Shown one piece after another: positions 26,388-36,202 of a stretch of 64,000 bases of DNA (position 1 is the stretch's first letter; every line of letters starts with the position of its first letter). The translations under genes were made by a program, and so were the position numbers. This DNA is from Pseudomonas entomophila. Its GTDB lineage: Bacteria > Pseudomonadota > Gammaproteobacteria > Pseudomonadales > Pseudomonadaceae. Under the pieces are notes generated by a model. That model saw only the letters and a list, made by a program, of their open reading frames with translations, did no database searches and was not told where the DNA came from. The stretch is from positions 41,936 through 105,935 of the forward strand of contig NZ_JARPQB010000025.1 in NCBI RefSeq assembly GCF_029478665.1. The letters run 5' to 3'.

Positions 26388-28013
26388 CTACTTGGGATAC
26401 AACGGCGGCAAGCTGCCCGACTCCGCCGAAGGCACCAGCACCTGCTCGGCGGGCGGGATGGTCCCGATCGCCCGCCACAGTTCATCCCCGTGCCAGTATT
26501 GGCCGCTCTCGCTGTACAACGCCCCGTTCAAGCCATCCAGCGCATCCGACAACGGCACGAACCGCGCCGCCATCTCGGCCAGGGTCTCCGGCTGCTGGCG
26601 CGCCCAGGCGTCCAGGGCCTGGCGCGTGGCCTGGGGGTCGTTGGCCTGGCAGGCGCGCTTGAGGTCGTCGAGCAGGGTGCGCGGGCTGGGGCCGGTTTGC
26701 GTCGCGCGCAGCACCGCCGGTTGCGAGCGGGCTCGCCACCACAGGGCAAAGCCGAGCAGGGTGGTCAGGGCCAGGACCAGCGTGGCCAGCTGCCACGGCC
26801 AGAGCAGGGCCATGCGGCCACTACTGTCGCTGGCCGGTGTGTCGGCACTCAGTGCCGGGTTGTCCTGGACCTCCAGGGTGCGTGCCGGCAGGCTGCTGTG
26901 TTCCAGGTGGTCCTCGCGGGTATTCCACCAGGTCACTTCCAGCGCTGGCAGGGCGAGCTGGCCACTGTGGGTCGGCACCAGGGCCTCGCGCTCCTCGCGA
27001 TTGGCGACCATGCCGCGTTCGTCGATTTCGTTGCGCAGCAGCGGCTGGTCCGGGTAGCGGCGCAGGCCGACGGTCTCGGTGGCGGGCAGCGGTGGCAGCT
27101 GGGTGCTCGACAGCCCCTCGGCGCGCAGGGTGATGTTGCGGGTCAGTGAATCGCCAATCTGTGTGGGTTGGCTGGCCGGGTCTGGGTTCCAGTGCTCTTC
27201 CAGGGTCAGGCTGCGCGCCGGTAGCCAGGGGCGGTCGCTTGGGTAGCTGCCGGGGATCGGCTTGACCGTCAGGCGCATTGGTAGCGAGCTGACCTGGACC
27301 TGGCGCCCCACCCGCGGCGTACCGGCCGGCTGCTCGCCGTTGTCGGCCGCGGTGGCGGTGAAGCTCAGTGGCGGGATCTCGACGATGCCGCTTTGCTGCG
27401 GGTAGATCGCATAGCGGGTCTCGATGACGCCGTGGCGCAGGCCGTTGATTTCTTTCTCGTAGGTGCGCGACTCGCCCAGCGGGTCGACCTTGGCGTTGTC
27501 CAGCTGCAACGGGCTGAGGCTGCTGTCGTCGTACAGCGCCACCGAATGGTAGATGCGCAGGGTGAGCACGGCCTGGGCCTGGACGTAGACGGTGTCGCTG
27601 TCCAGGGTCGCTTCGACGAATACCTGCGAGGCCACGTCCGGGCGCTGACTGTCGGCCTGCTGCACTTGCAGGTCGATGGGCTGGCTGTACGACTGCCCCA
27701 GTTGCAGTTCAGGAATGCGCAGGCTGCCGCTGCGTCTTGGCAGCAGGGTGATGATCCAGCGCGTGCTGGCGCGGGTCTCGCCGTCGAGGCTGTGCAGGCT
27801 GTTGAGCTGGCGGGTGCCGCGCACCTCGAAGTCGGCGTCCAGGGCGTGCAGGTCGGGTTTGCCGAACTGGGTGACGTCCTGGCTTTCGAGGGTCAGCTCG
27901 AAGGTTTCGCCGGCTTCCAGGCGCGTGCGATCGACGCTGGCTTGCAGCATGGGGGCGGCCTGGGCCAGGAGGCTCCAGAGCAGGCTTGCGAGAAGGACGC
28001 CGAAGCGACTCAT
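26388..28013 (-). CDS. batD: BatD-like protein (aerotolerance / DUF11-type)
   Basis: A 541-residue exported protein. Residues 1-19 (MSRFGVLLASLLWSLLAQA) form a signal peptide, then a region with Ig-like beta domains ('QASVDRTRLEAGETFELTLES', 'VYVQAQAVLTLRIYHSVALYDDSS') and one membrane helix near residue 425 (WPWQLATLVLALTTLLGFALWW). This is the BatD layout. BatD is the last gene of a moxR-DUF58-DUF4381-batA-VWA/TPR-batD operon, best known from Bacteroides as 'Bat' (Bacteroides aerotolerance) and found in many proteobacteria. Its start overlaps the VWA/TPR gene by 4 bases. The molecular role is not established. Confidence 0.85.
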   Translation of the reverse strand: MSRFGVLLASLLWSLLAQAAPMLQASVDRTRLEAGETFELTLESQDVTQFGKPDLHALDADFEVRGTRQLNSLHSLDGETRASTRWIITLLPRRSGSLRIPELQLGQSYSQPIDLQVQQADSQRPDVASQVFVEATLDSDTVYVQAQAVLTLRIYHSVALYDDSSLSPLQLDNAKVDPLGESRTYEKEINGLRHGVIETRYAIYPQQSGIVEIPPLSFTATAADNGEQPAGTPRVGRQVQVSSLPMRLTVKPIPGSYPSDRPWLPARSLTLEEHWNPDPASQPTQIGDSLTRNITLRAEGLSSTQLPPLPATETVGLRRYPDQPLLRNEIDERGMVANREEREALVPTHSGQLALPALEVTWWNTREDHLEHSSLPARTLEVQDNPALSADTPASDSSGRMALLWPWQLATLVLALTTLLGFALWWRARSQPAVLRATQTGPSPRTLLDDLKRACQANDPQATRQALDAWARQQPETLAEMAARFVPLSDALDGLNGALYSESGQYWHGDELWRAIGTIPPAEQVLVPSAESGSLPPLYPK

Positions 28014-29728
28014 CGTGTGGTTTCCTGATGCAATTGCTGTTCGTACCAGAATTTGCGCCGCAGCAGCTCCGCCGGGTTGTCGGGGATCTCTCGCAGCCAT
28101 TGCTCCAGGGCCTGGCGCTGTTCGGCATCGAGGCTGCTGGACTGCGGCCGTTGGGGCGGCTGCGTGATGCTGTCGTCGTCGCCACCGGCTGTGGCGGGGG
28201 GCGCCTGGGTGTTGCTGTTGTTCTCACCGGACTGCTGGGCCTGCTCGTCGCTGCCCGGCGTGCCCTGGGCCGGGTTGCTGGTGGAACTGCTGTTGCCTTC
28301 GCTGTCGGCGTCCGGGGTGCCTTGTTCATCGGCGTTGGCCGGTTGTTCCTCGGCTTTGGCTTGTTGTTGCTGCACCAGTTGCTGGACCAGCGCCTGGTTA
28401 TCCAGGGCTGGCTTGAAGTCGGGCTGGCGTTCGAGCGCCTGTTCGTAGGCGTCCAGCGCCGCTTCCAGTTCACCGGCGCGGGCGAGGGCATTGCCTCGAT
28501 TGTAGTGGGCGGCGGCCGTGTTGCCCTGGGCGAACGCGGCGGCGGCGCCCTCGAAGTCACCCGCCTGGTACAGGGCCATGCCGCGCCATTGCGAATCCTC
28601 GAAGTGACGAGCGGCCTCGGCGGGTTGCTGGCGCTGCAGCAGGCGCTGGCCTTGTTGGTCGGGGCGCAGCCACAGGTCGTTGAACTCGAACGCCTGGCTC
28701 GGTTGCGGCAAGGCCAGCAACAGCGGCAGGCAGAACAGCCAGCCGCGGCGGCCGGCGCAGGCGGCGAGCAGCAACAGTGGCAGGAGCAGCCAAAAGCCCT
28801 GGTCGGCCCAGCTGTCCAGTTGCACGGTCTGGCCGTCGTTGCGCAGCAGCCGTGGGTTGTCGAACAGACCCAGGCCGCGCAGGTCGAGGTCGTCGATGCG
28901 CGCGTGGCGATAGCGCCCGCCGGTGCCGTTGATGAAACCCTTGAGCGAGGCGCTGTCCAGGCGCGGCAGGAGGATGCCGCCCTGGTCATCCTTGAGGTAT
29001 TCGCCGTTGGCCTGGCGTACCGGCGCACCCTCGGCGCTGCCCACGCCGAGCATCAGCAGGCTCGGGCCTTGACGCCCGAGCACCTGGAGGATGCCTTCGC
29101 GCTCGGGGTTGCTCAGGGAGGAACCAACCAGCAGCAGGCGGCCCTGGCCCAGGCCGCTCTGGGCCAGCAGCGCCAGGCCTTTCTGCACGGCCAGGTCAGC
29201 GCGCTGGCCTGGCTGCGGCATGATCGACGGGTCGATCGCCTCCAGCAGGTTGCGCGTGGTGCCCAGGTCGTCGGACAGCGGCACCAGGGTGTGGGCGGAG
29301 CCGGCGTAGACGATCAGCGCGGTCTGGCTGTCCTGGCGGTGCTCGAGCAGGTCGAGGATCTTGCGCCGGGCCTGCTCCAGGCGGTTGGGCGCGCTGTCTT
29401 CGGCGAGCATCTGTGGGGTCAGCTCGAGCAGGATCACCAGTGGGTCGGCCGGGCGCTGGCGGGTTTCCTCAAGGCGCTGCCAGCTCGGCCCGAGCAGGGC
29501 CAGCACGATCAGCAGCCAGGCCAGGCCCAGGGCGATCCACGGCAGCTTGCTGGTGCTGCCGCTGCCGCTGCCGCCCCCGAGCAACACGGCGTGAAACTGC
29601 GGCGGCAGGATCATCTGCCAGCGCCCGGCGCGCTTGCGCCGGTGCCAGAGCTTGAACAGCAGCCAGCCGAGCAGCGGGATCACCAGCAACCAGAGCGGGC
29701 GTAGCCATTGCGGCCAGAGGTCGATCAT
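28010..29728 (-). CDS. VWA-TPR membrane protein (BatB/BatC-like fusion) with degenerate MIDAS
   Basis: A 572-residue protein with two N-terminal membrane helices (about residues 8-26 and 62-80), a von Willebrand A domain (about 95-290), two further hydrophobic stretches (about 320-350), then TPR repeats (AGDFEGAAAAFAQGNTAAAHYNRGNALARAGELEAALDAYEQALERQP, about 410-460) and a long Gln/Asn/Ser-rich linker. It fuses the roles of BatB and BatC. The MIDAS motif DxSxS is replaced by ELTPQ (residues 102-106), so metal-dependent ligand binding is doubtful, unlike the neighbouring BatA. Start and stop overlaps with batA and batD indicate one operon. Confidence 0.85.
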   Translation of the reverse strand: MIDLWPQWLRPLWLLVIPLLGWLLFKLWHRRKRAGRWQMILPPQFHAVLLGGGSGSGSTSKLPWIALGLAWLLIVLALLGPSWQRLEETRQRPADPLVILLELTPQMLAEDSAPNRLEQARRKILDLLEHRQDSQTALIVYAGSAHTLVPLSDDLGTTRNLLEAIDPSIMPQPGQRADLAVQKGLALLAQSGLGQGRLLLVGSSLSNPEREGILQVLGRQGPSLLMLGVGSAEGAPVRQANGEYLKDDQGGILLPRLDSASLKGFINGTGGRYRHARIDDLDLRGLGLFDNPRLLRNDGQTVQLDSWADQGFWLLLPLLLLAACAGRRGWLFCLPLLLALPQPSQAFEFNDLWLRPDQQGQRLLQRQQPAEAARHFEDSQWRGMALYQAGDFEGAAAAFAQGNTAAAHYNRGNALARAGELEAALDAYEQALERQPDFKPALDNQALVQQLVQQQQAKAEEQPANADEQGTPDADSEGNSSSTSNPAQGTPGSDEQAQQSGENNSNTQAPPATAGGDDDSITQPPQRPQSSSLDAEQRQALEQWLREIPDNPAELLRRKFWYEQQLHQETTR

Positions 29729-30801
29729 CGCCGCCTCCTCAGGCGCAGGCGCTTTAGGCGCTGGCGCCATTCCGGGTGGGGTTGCAGGAAGCTGGGTTTG
29801 CGCAACTGGCGCAGCAGCAGGTTGTCGGGCCATTGCACCGCTACCACCAGCAGCACGCTGAGCAGCAATGCCAGCCCCAGTGGCCAGGCATACAGCTCGG
29901 TGGCGGTGCGCGCCTGGGTGGGTTGCTGGGCCACCGGTTCCAATTGGTCGAGGGTGTCGCCGATGGCGTTGAGCTCGGCGCCGTCATGGGCGCGGAAGTA
30001 GGCGCCGTGGGTGATGCCGGCGATCTCCTTGAGCGAGGCTTCGTCCAGGTCCAGGCTCGGGTTCAGGCCGAGCAGGCCGGGGGTGCCGCTGGCTTCCGGG
30101 TTGGCGCCGATGCCGATGGCGTAGATGCGCACGCCTTCCTGGGCGGCCAGGCGCGCAGCGGTCAGCGGGTGGATCTGCCCGCCGTTGTTGGCGCCATCGG
30201 TGATCAGGATCAGCACTCGGCTCTGCGCCGGGCGCAGGCGCAGGCGCTTGACCGCCAGGCCAATGGCGTCGCCGATGGCAGTGTTCTTGCCGGCGATGCC
30301 GATCTGCGCCTCGTCGAGGAAGGTGCGCACGGTGCGCCGGTCGAAGGTCAGCGGCGCCTGCAGGTAGGCCTGGCTGCCGAACAGGATCAGCCCGACCCGG
30401 TCGCCCTGGCGGTCCTGCAGGAAGTCGCCCATCAGCGCCTTGACCAGGTCCAGGCGGCTGATCTCGTCGCCCTGCCACTGCATGTCGGGGAAGTCCATGG
30501 AGCCGGACACGTCCACCGCCACCAGCAGGTCGCGGCCGCTGGCCGACACCGGCACCGGGTCGCCCAGCCATTGCGGGCGGGCGGCGGCCAGCAGCAGGAG
30601 CAACCAGATCAGCACGAACGGCGCCTGCTGGCGCCAGGTCGGCAGGTTCAGGCGCGCGCGGCGCCCGGCCAGGCCTTCGAGCTCGTCGAGGAAGCCCACC
30701 TTGAGCACCGGTTCGCCGCTGTCGGCGGCCGGCAGCAGCAGGCGCATCAGCCAGGGCAGCGGCAGCAGCGCGAAGATCCACGGCCAGGCCAGTTCAAACA
30801 T
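29725..30801 (-). CDS. batA: BatA-like VWA-domain membrane protein
   Basis: A 358-residue protein with an N-terminal membrane segment (about 3-24), a second one at about 61-77, and a VWA domain carrying an intact MIDAS: DVSGS (97-101), a later TAIGD region and 'ITDGANNGG' for the metal-coordinating Asp. One C-terminal helix is near residue 305-325. Such proteins are the membrane partners of MoxR AAA ATPases. Its start overlaps DUF4381 by 8 bases and its stop overlaps the VWA/TPR gene. Confidence 0.9.
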   Translation of the reverse strand: MFELAWPWIFALLPLPWLMRLLLPAADSGEPVLKVGFLDELEGLAGRRARLNLPTWRQQAPFVLIWLLLLLAAARPQWLGDPVPVSASGRDLLVAVDVSGSMDFPDMQWQGDEISRLDLVKALMGDFLQDRQGDRVGLILFGSQAYLQAPLTFDRRTVRTFLDEAQIGIAGKNTAIGDAIGLAVKRLRLRPAQSRVLILITDGANNGGQIHPLTAARLAAQEGVRIYAIGIGANPEASGTPGLLGLNPSLDLDEASLKEIAGITHGAYFRAHDGAELNAIGDTLDQLEPVAQQPTQARTATELYAWPLGLALLLSVLLVVAVQWPDNLLLRQLRKPSFLQPHPEWRQRLKRLRLRRRR

Positions 30802-31288
30802 GCTTGCGGATCCAGGTTTCGACCGCCTGGGCGAGCCCGGCGATGGCTTTGTCGTCGAGCTTGCACTCGGGTTTGTAGGCGCCTTCGACCAGCACCATCC
30901 AGCGGGTCAGGCCGGCGGCCGGGCAGCGGTTGTCGAGAAACGCCAGCCACTGGCGGCCGTTCAGCGTATGGCTGTTGGCGCCGGGGTAGTGGGTGCGGCA
31001 CAGGCGCTTGAGCAGGGCGTTGATCTGCTGCAGCCAGGCGCCGGCCGGGGCACCGTCGTAGGGGCGCGGCAGGCGCGCCAGCTCGGCGAGGGCTTCGACG
31101 CGCAGCGGGTCCAGCGGTTGCTCGGCGCGCACCACCTTGCGTTTGCCCGGGCGCCAGCGGCGCAGGCGCCATGCTCCCCAGGCCAGCAATGGCAGCAGGG
31201 CGAGCAGCAACCACCAGCCGGGCGCCGGGGGCCAGAAGCCGACGGCGGGCGGGGCGACCAGCGGTTGCAACTGATCCAGCGGGTTCAT
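30794..31288 (-). CDS. DUF4381 membrane protein
   Basis: A 164-residue protein with one membrane helix (about residues 23-42, PGWWLLLALLPLLAWGAW) and a cytoplasmic C-terminal part with 'WLQQINALLKRLCRTHYP' and 'WLAFLDNRCP', as in the DUF4381 family found inside MoxR-VWA operons. It overlaps both neighbours (4 and 8 bases). It is presumably a structural component of the Bat complex. Confidence 0.85.
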   Translation of the reverse strand: MNPLDQLQPLVAPPAVGFWPPAPGWWLLLALLPLLAWGAWRLRRWRPGKRKVVRAEQPLDPLRVEALAELARLPRPYDGAPAGAWLQQINALLKRLCRTHYPGANSHTLNGRQWLAFLDNRCPAAGLTRWMVLVEGAYKPECKLDDKAIAGLAQAVETWIRKHV

Positions 31289-32229
31289 TTGGTGTTCCCC
31301 GGGCGCTGGGCGTTCAGGTACTCGCGCAGTTGCTCGATCATCTCGCTCTGCGTGCTCAGCGGCATCAGCACCACGCGAAGCTTCTGCGCCAGTAGCTCCC
31401 AGCGCTCGATACGCGCCTCTGCCTGCTGACGGTAGGCCTGGCGCAGGTTGGCGTCCAGGGTGTCGAGCTCCAGCTGTGCACTGCGCTGGGCGAAACGCAG
31501 CAGGCCGGCGGCGGGCAGGGCGTGGTCGAGCGGGTCGCTGACCGGCATCAGCAGCACGTCGCAGTGGCGCGACAGCATCGCCAGGTGCTGCTCGACGCTG
31601 GCGCTCAGGGCGCGCTCGTCGCAGATGACGATGGCCAGGCTGCCCGGGCGCAGCACCTCGCGCGCCCGGCGCAGGGCCAGGCCGAGGCTGTCAGGGTGCG
31701 GCAGCGCTTCGGTATGCAGTGCCTGGTTGACCTTGGCCAGGCGGTTGAGCAGCTGCAGCAGGCTCTGCTTGCTGCGTCGCGGCTTGACCTCATGGTGCTC
31801 GTTGTCGCCGAACACCAGCCCGCCGATGCGGTCGTTGTGGCCCAGCGCGGCCCAGCCGAACAGTGCCGCGGCCTGGGCCGCGAGCACCGATTTGAACAAT
31901 AGCCCCGAGCCGAAGAACAGCCGCTGGCTCTGTTCGACCATGATGAAGATCGGCCGCTCGCGCTCTTCGTGGAACAGCTTGGTGTGGGGCTCTTGAGTGC
32001 GTGCGGTGACGCGCCAGTCGATGTTGCGCACATCGTCGCCGGCCTGGTAGACCCGCACCTGGTCGAAGTCCACCCCGCGCCCGCGCAGCTTGGAGTGGTG
32101 CAGGCCCACCAGCGGGCTGCGCTGGCCGGGGCGCGAGAACAGCTGGATCTCGCGCACGCGGTGACGCATGTCGATCAGCTCGGACAGGCCGATGCGGATG
32201 CCGTGCTCGGCCAGGTGCGTGGTGGGCAT
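31285..32229 (-). CDS. DUF58 family protein
   Basis: A 314-residue cytoplasmic protein of the DUF58 type, with the hallmark 'GRGVDFDQVRVYQAGDDVRNIDWRVTARTQEPHTKLFHEERERP' around residues 50-95, where a VWA-like domain begins. DUF58 proteins sit between a MoxR ATPase and VWA proteins in nearly every genome and are thought to be substrates or adaptors of MoxR. It begins 5 bases after moxR ends and overlaps DUF4381 by 4 bases. Confidence 0.92.
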   Translation of the reverse strand: MPTTHLAEHGIRIGLSELIDMRHRVREIQLFSRPGQRSPLVGLHHSKLRGRGVDFDQVRVYQAGDDVRNIDWRVTARTQEPHTKLFHEERERPIFIMVEQSQRLFFGSGLLFKSVLAAQAAALFGWAALGHNDRIGGLVFGDNEHHEVKPRRSKQSLLQLLNRLAKVNQALHTEALPHPDSLGLALRRAREVLRPGSLAIVICDERALSASVEQHLAMLSRHCDVLLMPVSDPLDHALPAAGLLRFAQRSAQLELDTLDANLRQAYRQQAEARIERWELLAQKLRVVLMPLSTQSEMIEQLREYLNAQRPGNTK

Positions 32230-32234
32230 GTCGG

Positions 32235-33194
<960 letters not shown>

Positions 33195-33335
33195 CGTCGA
33201 CGGTTCCTGGGAATGAGCCGGCGCAAACGGGTGGAAGCGACTGCCGGGCAAGGGCTGATACTTTAATCCATCCGGGGGGGTGGGGACCAATGGAGGTTTG
33301 CAAAAATCGTGTAAAGCAGGGGCTGGCGGGTGTTC

Positions 33336-33409
33336 GGCGAGAGCCTTGCTGCGCCCTTGGGATCAAGCGCCGCCCGTGCGGCGCATTGCGGATGAATCCG
33401 CTCCTACAG
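33336..33409. repeat. 74-bp dispersed repeat, copy 2 (upstream of moxR)
   Basis: It matches 26135-26208 at 66 of 74 positions without gaps, including the GCGCCG/CGGCGC hairpin and the terminal REP (GCGGATGAATCCGCTCCTAC). It lies about 140 bases before the moxR start. Confidence 0.75.
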
Positions 33410-33423
33410 GGGGCGCGCCGGGC

Positions 33424-33506
33424 TCTGTAGGAGCCAGCTTTGCTGGCGAACCGGGTCCGACGCGGGACCGTGGTGTGGCCTTCGCCAGCAAGGCTGGCTC
33501 CTACGG
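33424..33506. repeat. REPIN, 'AGCCAGC(T/C)TTGCTGGC' subtype
   Basis: GTAGGAGCCAGCTTTGCTGG and its inverse CCAGCAAGGCTGGCTCCTAC face each other with a G+C-rich spacer. It lies after the end of the MFS gene. Together with the 74-bp repeat it fills most of the 33195-33531 gap, which otherwise holds the moxR promoter region. Confidence 0.85.
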
Positions 33507-33531
33507 GGTGCGGGGTTTCTGTAACGGGGGC

Positions 33532-34860
33532 TCAGTTCTTCGACTTCGAATGCCGCCACCCTTGGTCAAAGCATGCGAACACCACTACCAGCACGCCGGC
33601 CACCGCCAGGATCAATGCCACGCCATCGGTGGAATGGGTCGCCGACCCCGCCACCAGCGCCAGCCCACCCAGCGGTGCCAGGCCGCCGGCCACGGCGGTG
33701 CCGACCTCACGCCCGGTACCAAAGCCGGACGAACGCGTCTGGGTCGGGAACTGCCGGCTGAGGAACGATCCCTGCGGGGCGAACATCATCGGCGCCAGGA
33801 TCCCGGTGCCCACGGCGATGGCCAGGTAGATCATCATCGGCTCGCCGGTCGACAGCAGTCGCAGGAACGGGAACGCGAACAGCGCCGACAGCACCCCGCC
33901 CAGCATCAGCACGGTCTTGCTGCTCCACTTGTCGCACAGCCAGCCGAAGAACGGCACGGCGAAGATCGCCACCAGGCTGGCCAGGGTCACCGACAGCGAG
34001 GTGACATGGGCCTCGACGCCCTTGAACTGGGTCAGGTACGCCAACGAGAAGGTCTTGAAGATGTAGCTCAGGGCGTTGTAGCCCACGGCCACGAAGAACA
34101 CCACGGCCAGGCCCTTGACGTCGTTCTTGAACAGCAGCTTGAGCGGCGACACCTGCGGCTTGTCGTCGGCCTTGTCCAACTGCTTGAAGTCCGGGGTCTC
34201 GGGAATGCTCTTGCGCACCCACAACCCCACGGCCACCAGGACGATGCTGGCGATGAACGGGATGCGCCAGCCACCGGCGAGCAGGAACTCGTTGCCGTTC
34301 ATGGTCAGCAGGTACACGGTCAGCGACGACAGCAGCAGGCCCAGGTTCAGCCCCAGCGCCGGCCAGGCGCCCTGGCTGCCGCGCTTGCCTTCGCTGGCGT
34401 GCTCGTAGGAGGTCACCGCCGCGCCGGACAGCTCGGCGCCGGCGCCCAGGCCCTGGATGATGCGGATGACCACCAGCAGGATCGGCGCCCAGATACCAAT
34501 GGTGGCGTAGCCCGGGATCAGCCCGATCAGCGCGGTGCACACCCCCATCATGCAGAAGGTGATCACCAGCACCTGCTTGCGCCCGAAGCGGTCGCCCAGG
34601 TAGCCGAACAGCACGCCGCCGAAGGGGCGGGCGATGAAGCCGATGGCGAAGGTGGAGAACGCCAGCAGCGAGGCCACCGCCGGGTTGCTCGGGTCGAAGA
34701 AGATCTTCGAGAAGACGATCGCCGCCATGGTGGCGTAGAGGTAGAAGTCGTACCACTCCAGCATCGAGCCGAAGATGGTCGCCGCCGCCACCTTGCGCAG
34801 GCGCTTGCGTTGTTGTTCGGGCGTTTCGGTCGCGGCCAGGGCCGCCTCGTGTACCGACAT
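33532..34860 (-). CDS. MFS transporter, metabolite:H+ symporter (MHS/KgtP-ShiA-like)
   Basis: A 442-residue protein with 12 predicted membrane helices. 'GSMLEWYDFYLYATMAAIVF' near residue 32 and 'GGVLFGYLGDRFGRKQVLVI' (motif A, about 82-100) mark the metabolite:H+ symporter branch, which takes up organic acids such as alpha-ketoglutarate, shikimate or citrate. It lies 45 bases after the lhgO stop in the same direction, so its substrate is probably 2-hydroxyglutarate or a related dicarboxylate; this is an inference from context only. Confidence 0.87.
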   Translation of the reverse strand: MSVHEAALAATETPEQQRKRLRKVAAATIFGSMLEWYDFYLYATMAAIVFSKIFFDPSNPAVASLLAFSTFAIGFIARPFGGVLFGYLGDRFGRKQVLVITFCMMGVCTALIGLIPGYATIGIWAPILLVVIRIIQGLGAGAELSGAAVTSYEHASEGKRGSQGAWPALGLNLGLLLSSLTVYLLTMNGNEFLLAGGWRIPFIASIVLVAVGLWVRKSIPETPDFKQLDKADDKPQVSPLKLLFKNDVKGLAVVFFVAVGYNALSYIFKTFSLAYLTQFKGVEAHVTSLSVTLASLVAIFAVPFFGWLCDKWSSKTVLMLGGVLSALFAFPFLRLLSTGEPMMIYLAIAVGTGILAPMMFAPQGSFLSRQFPTQTRSSGFGTGREVGTAVAGGLAPLGGLALVAGSATHSTDGVALILAVAGVLVVVFACFDQGWRHSKSKN

Positions 34861-34905
34861 CGAAGGTTTCCTTATTGTCTTTGTAGTTGTGGGTGCAGCG
34901 GATGT

Positions 34906-36099
34906 TCAGCGGGCCTTGAGGATCTTCTCGGCGATCATCTGGCCGATGGGGATGGCCGAGGTGGCGGCCGGCGACGGGGCGTTGCAGACGTGGACCATGC
35001 GCGGGGTCTCGGCGAACAGGAAGTCGTGCACCAGGGAGCCGTCGCGCATCACTGCCTGGGCGCGGATGCCGGCCTCATAGGGCAGCAGGTCCTCGACCTC
35101 GAGCGACGGGCAGTACTTGCGGCATTGCTCCAGGTAGCCGCGCTTGAACAGCGAGTTCTTCATCTCGGTGGTGCCGGAGCCCAGGTTGTTCCAGAGGGTT
35201 TTCCAGAAGCCGGGGAAGCGCGCGTACTCGGCGACATCGCGCCAGTTCACCGAGAACTTGCGGTAGTTCTCCCGGCCGAAACCCAGTACTGCGTTGGGGC
35301 CGACGGTGACGCTGCCGTCGATCATCCGTGTCAGGTGCACGCCGAGGAACGGCAGTTCGGGGTCGGGGATCGGGTAGATCAGGTGGTTGACGATCTGGTT
35401 CTTGCTCGCCGGCAGGCGGTAGTACTCGCCGCGGAAGGGGATGATCTGGTGGTCGATCCTGACCCCGGCCAGGCGCGCCAGGCGGTCGGACTGCAAGCCG
35501 GCGCAGGCCACCAGCTGGCGGGCGCGCCAGGTGTGGCTGTCGCTGGTGACGGTGACATGGTCGGCGTGCTCCTGGATGGCGCGCACCGTGGTGGACAGGC
35601 GCAGCTCGCCACCGGCCTGCTGGATCACCTTGGCCATGGCGTCGCACACCTGCGTGTAGTCGACGATGCCGGTGGCATCGAGGAACAGCGCACCCTTGCC
35701 GACGATGTTCGGCTCCCGCTCGCGCAGCGTGCCGGCATCCAGGCGCTCGACCTTCAGGCCGTTCTGCTGCGAGCGTTCATACAGCGCCTGCATGCGCTGC
35801 ACTTCCAGGTCGTTGGAGGCCACCAGCAGCTTGCCGCACACCTCGAAGGCGATGCCATGCTCGCTGCAGAAGTCCTTGGTGGCCTGGGCGCCGCGCTTGC
35901 ACAGGTCGGCCTTGAGGCTGCCGGGGGCATAGTAGATGCCGGCGTGGATCACGCCGCTGTTGTGGCCGGTCTGGTGGCGGCCGAGGCTGGCCTCTTTCTC
36001 AAGGAGCAGCAGCGAGGCGCCGGGGCGCTGTTCGAGCAGGGCCATGGCAGTGGCGAGGCCGACGATGCCGCCGCCGATGATGCAGTAGTCGTAGGTCAT
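34906..36099 (-). CDS. lhgO: L-2-hydroxyglutarate oxidase
   Basis: LhgO is an FAD enzyme that oxidises L-2-hydroxyglutarate to 2-oxoglutarate and passes the electrons to the membrane quinone pool. The 397-residue protein has the N-terminal FAD motif GGGIVGLATA (9-18), the 'GRHQTGHNSGVIHAGIYY' active-site segment (about 39-57) and 'IRAQAVMRDGSLVHDF' near the C-terminus, all as in the family. In P. putida KT2440-type strains lhgO is usually beside csiD (glutarate hydroxylase), which is absent here; instead it has a transporter and a GntR-type regulator. A TTGTCAGAC site lies 41 bases upstream. Confidence 0.9.
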   Translation of the reverse strand: MTYDYCIIGGGIVGLATAMALLEQRPGASLLLLEKEASLGRHQTGHNSGVIHAGIYYAPGSLKADLCKRGAQATKDFCSEHGIAFEVCGKLLVASNDLEVQRMQALYERSQQNGLKVERLDAGTLREREPNIVGKGALFLDATGIVDYTQVCDAMAKVIQQAGGELRLSTTVRAIQEHADHVTVTSDSHTWRARQLVACAGLQSDRLARLAGVRIDHQIIPFRGEYYRLPASKNQIVNHLIYPIPDPELPFLGVHLTRMIDGSVTVGPNAVLGFGRENYRKFSVNWRDVAEYARFPGFWKTLWNNLGSGTTEMKNSLFKRGYLEQCRKYCPSLEVEDLLPYEAGIRAQAVMRDGSLVHDFLFAETPRMVHVCNAPSPAATSAIPIGQMIAEKILKAR

Positions 36100-36139
36100 G
36101 CAGGGTTACCTTGGTGTTCTTGTCGGTGGATCTGCTTAT

Positions 36140-36155
36140 CAGGTTGTCAGACTAA
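36140..36155. promoter_or_regulatory. Candidate operator for the FadR-type regulator, upstream of lhgO
   Basis: CAGGTTGTCAGAC occurs here and again at 36935-36947. The core TTGTCAGACTA fits the FCD/GntR operator pattern TNGTNNNACNA. It lies 41 bases before the lhgO start. Confidence 0.6.
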
Positions 36156-36202
36156 CTAGTGCGCGTGAAAACCTCGCCAGGTCGCGATGAGGTTCTCCGG
36201 GG

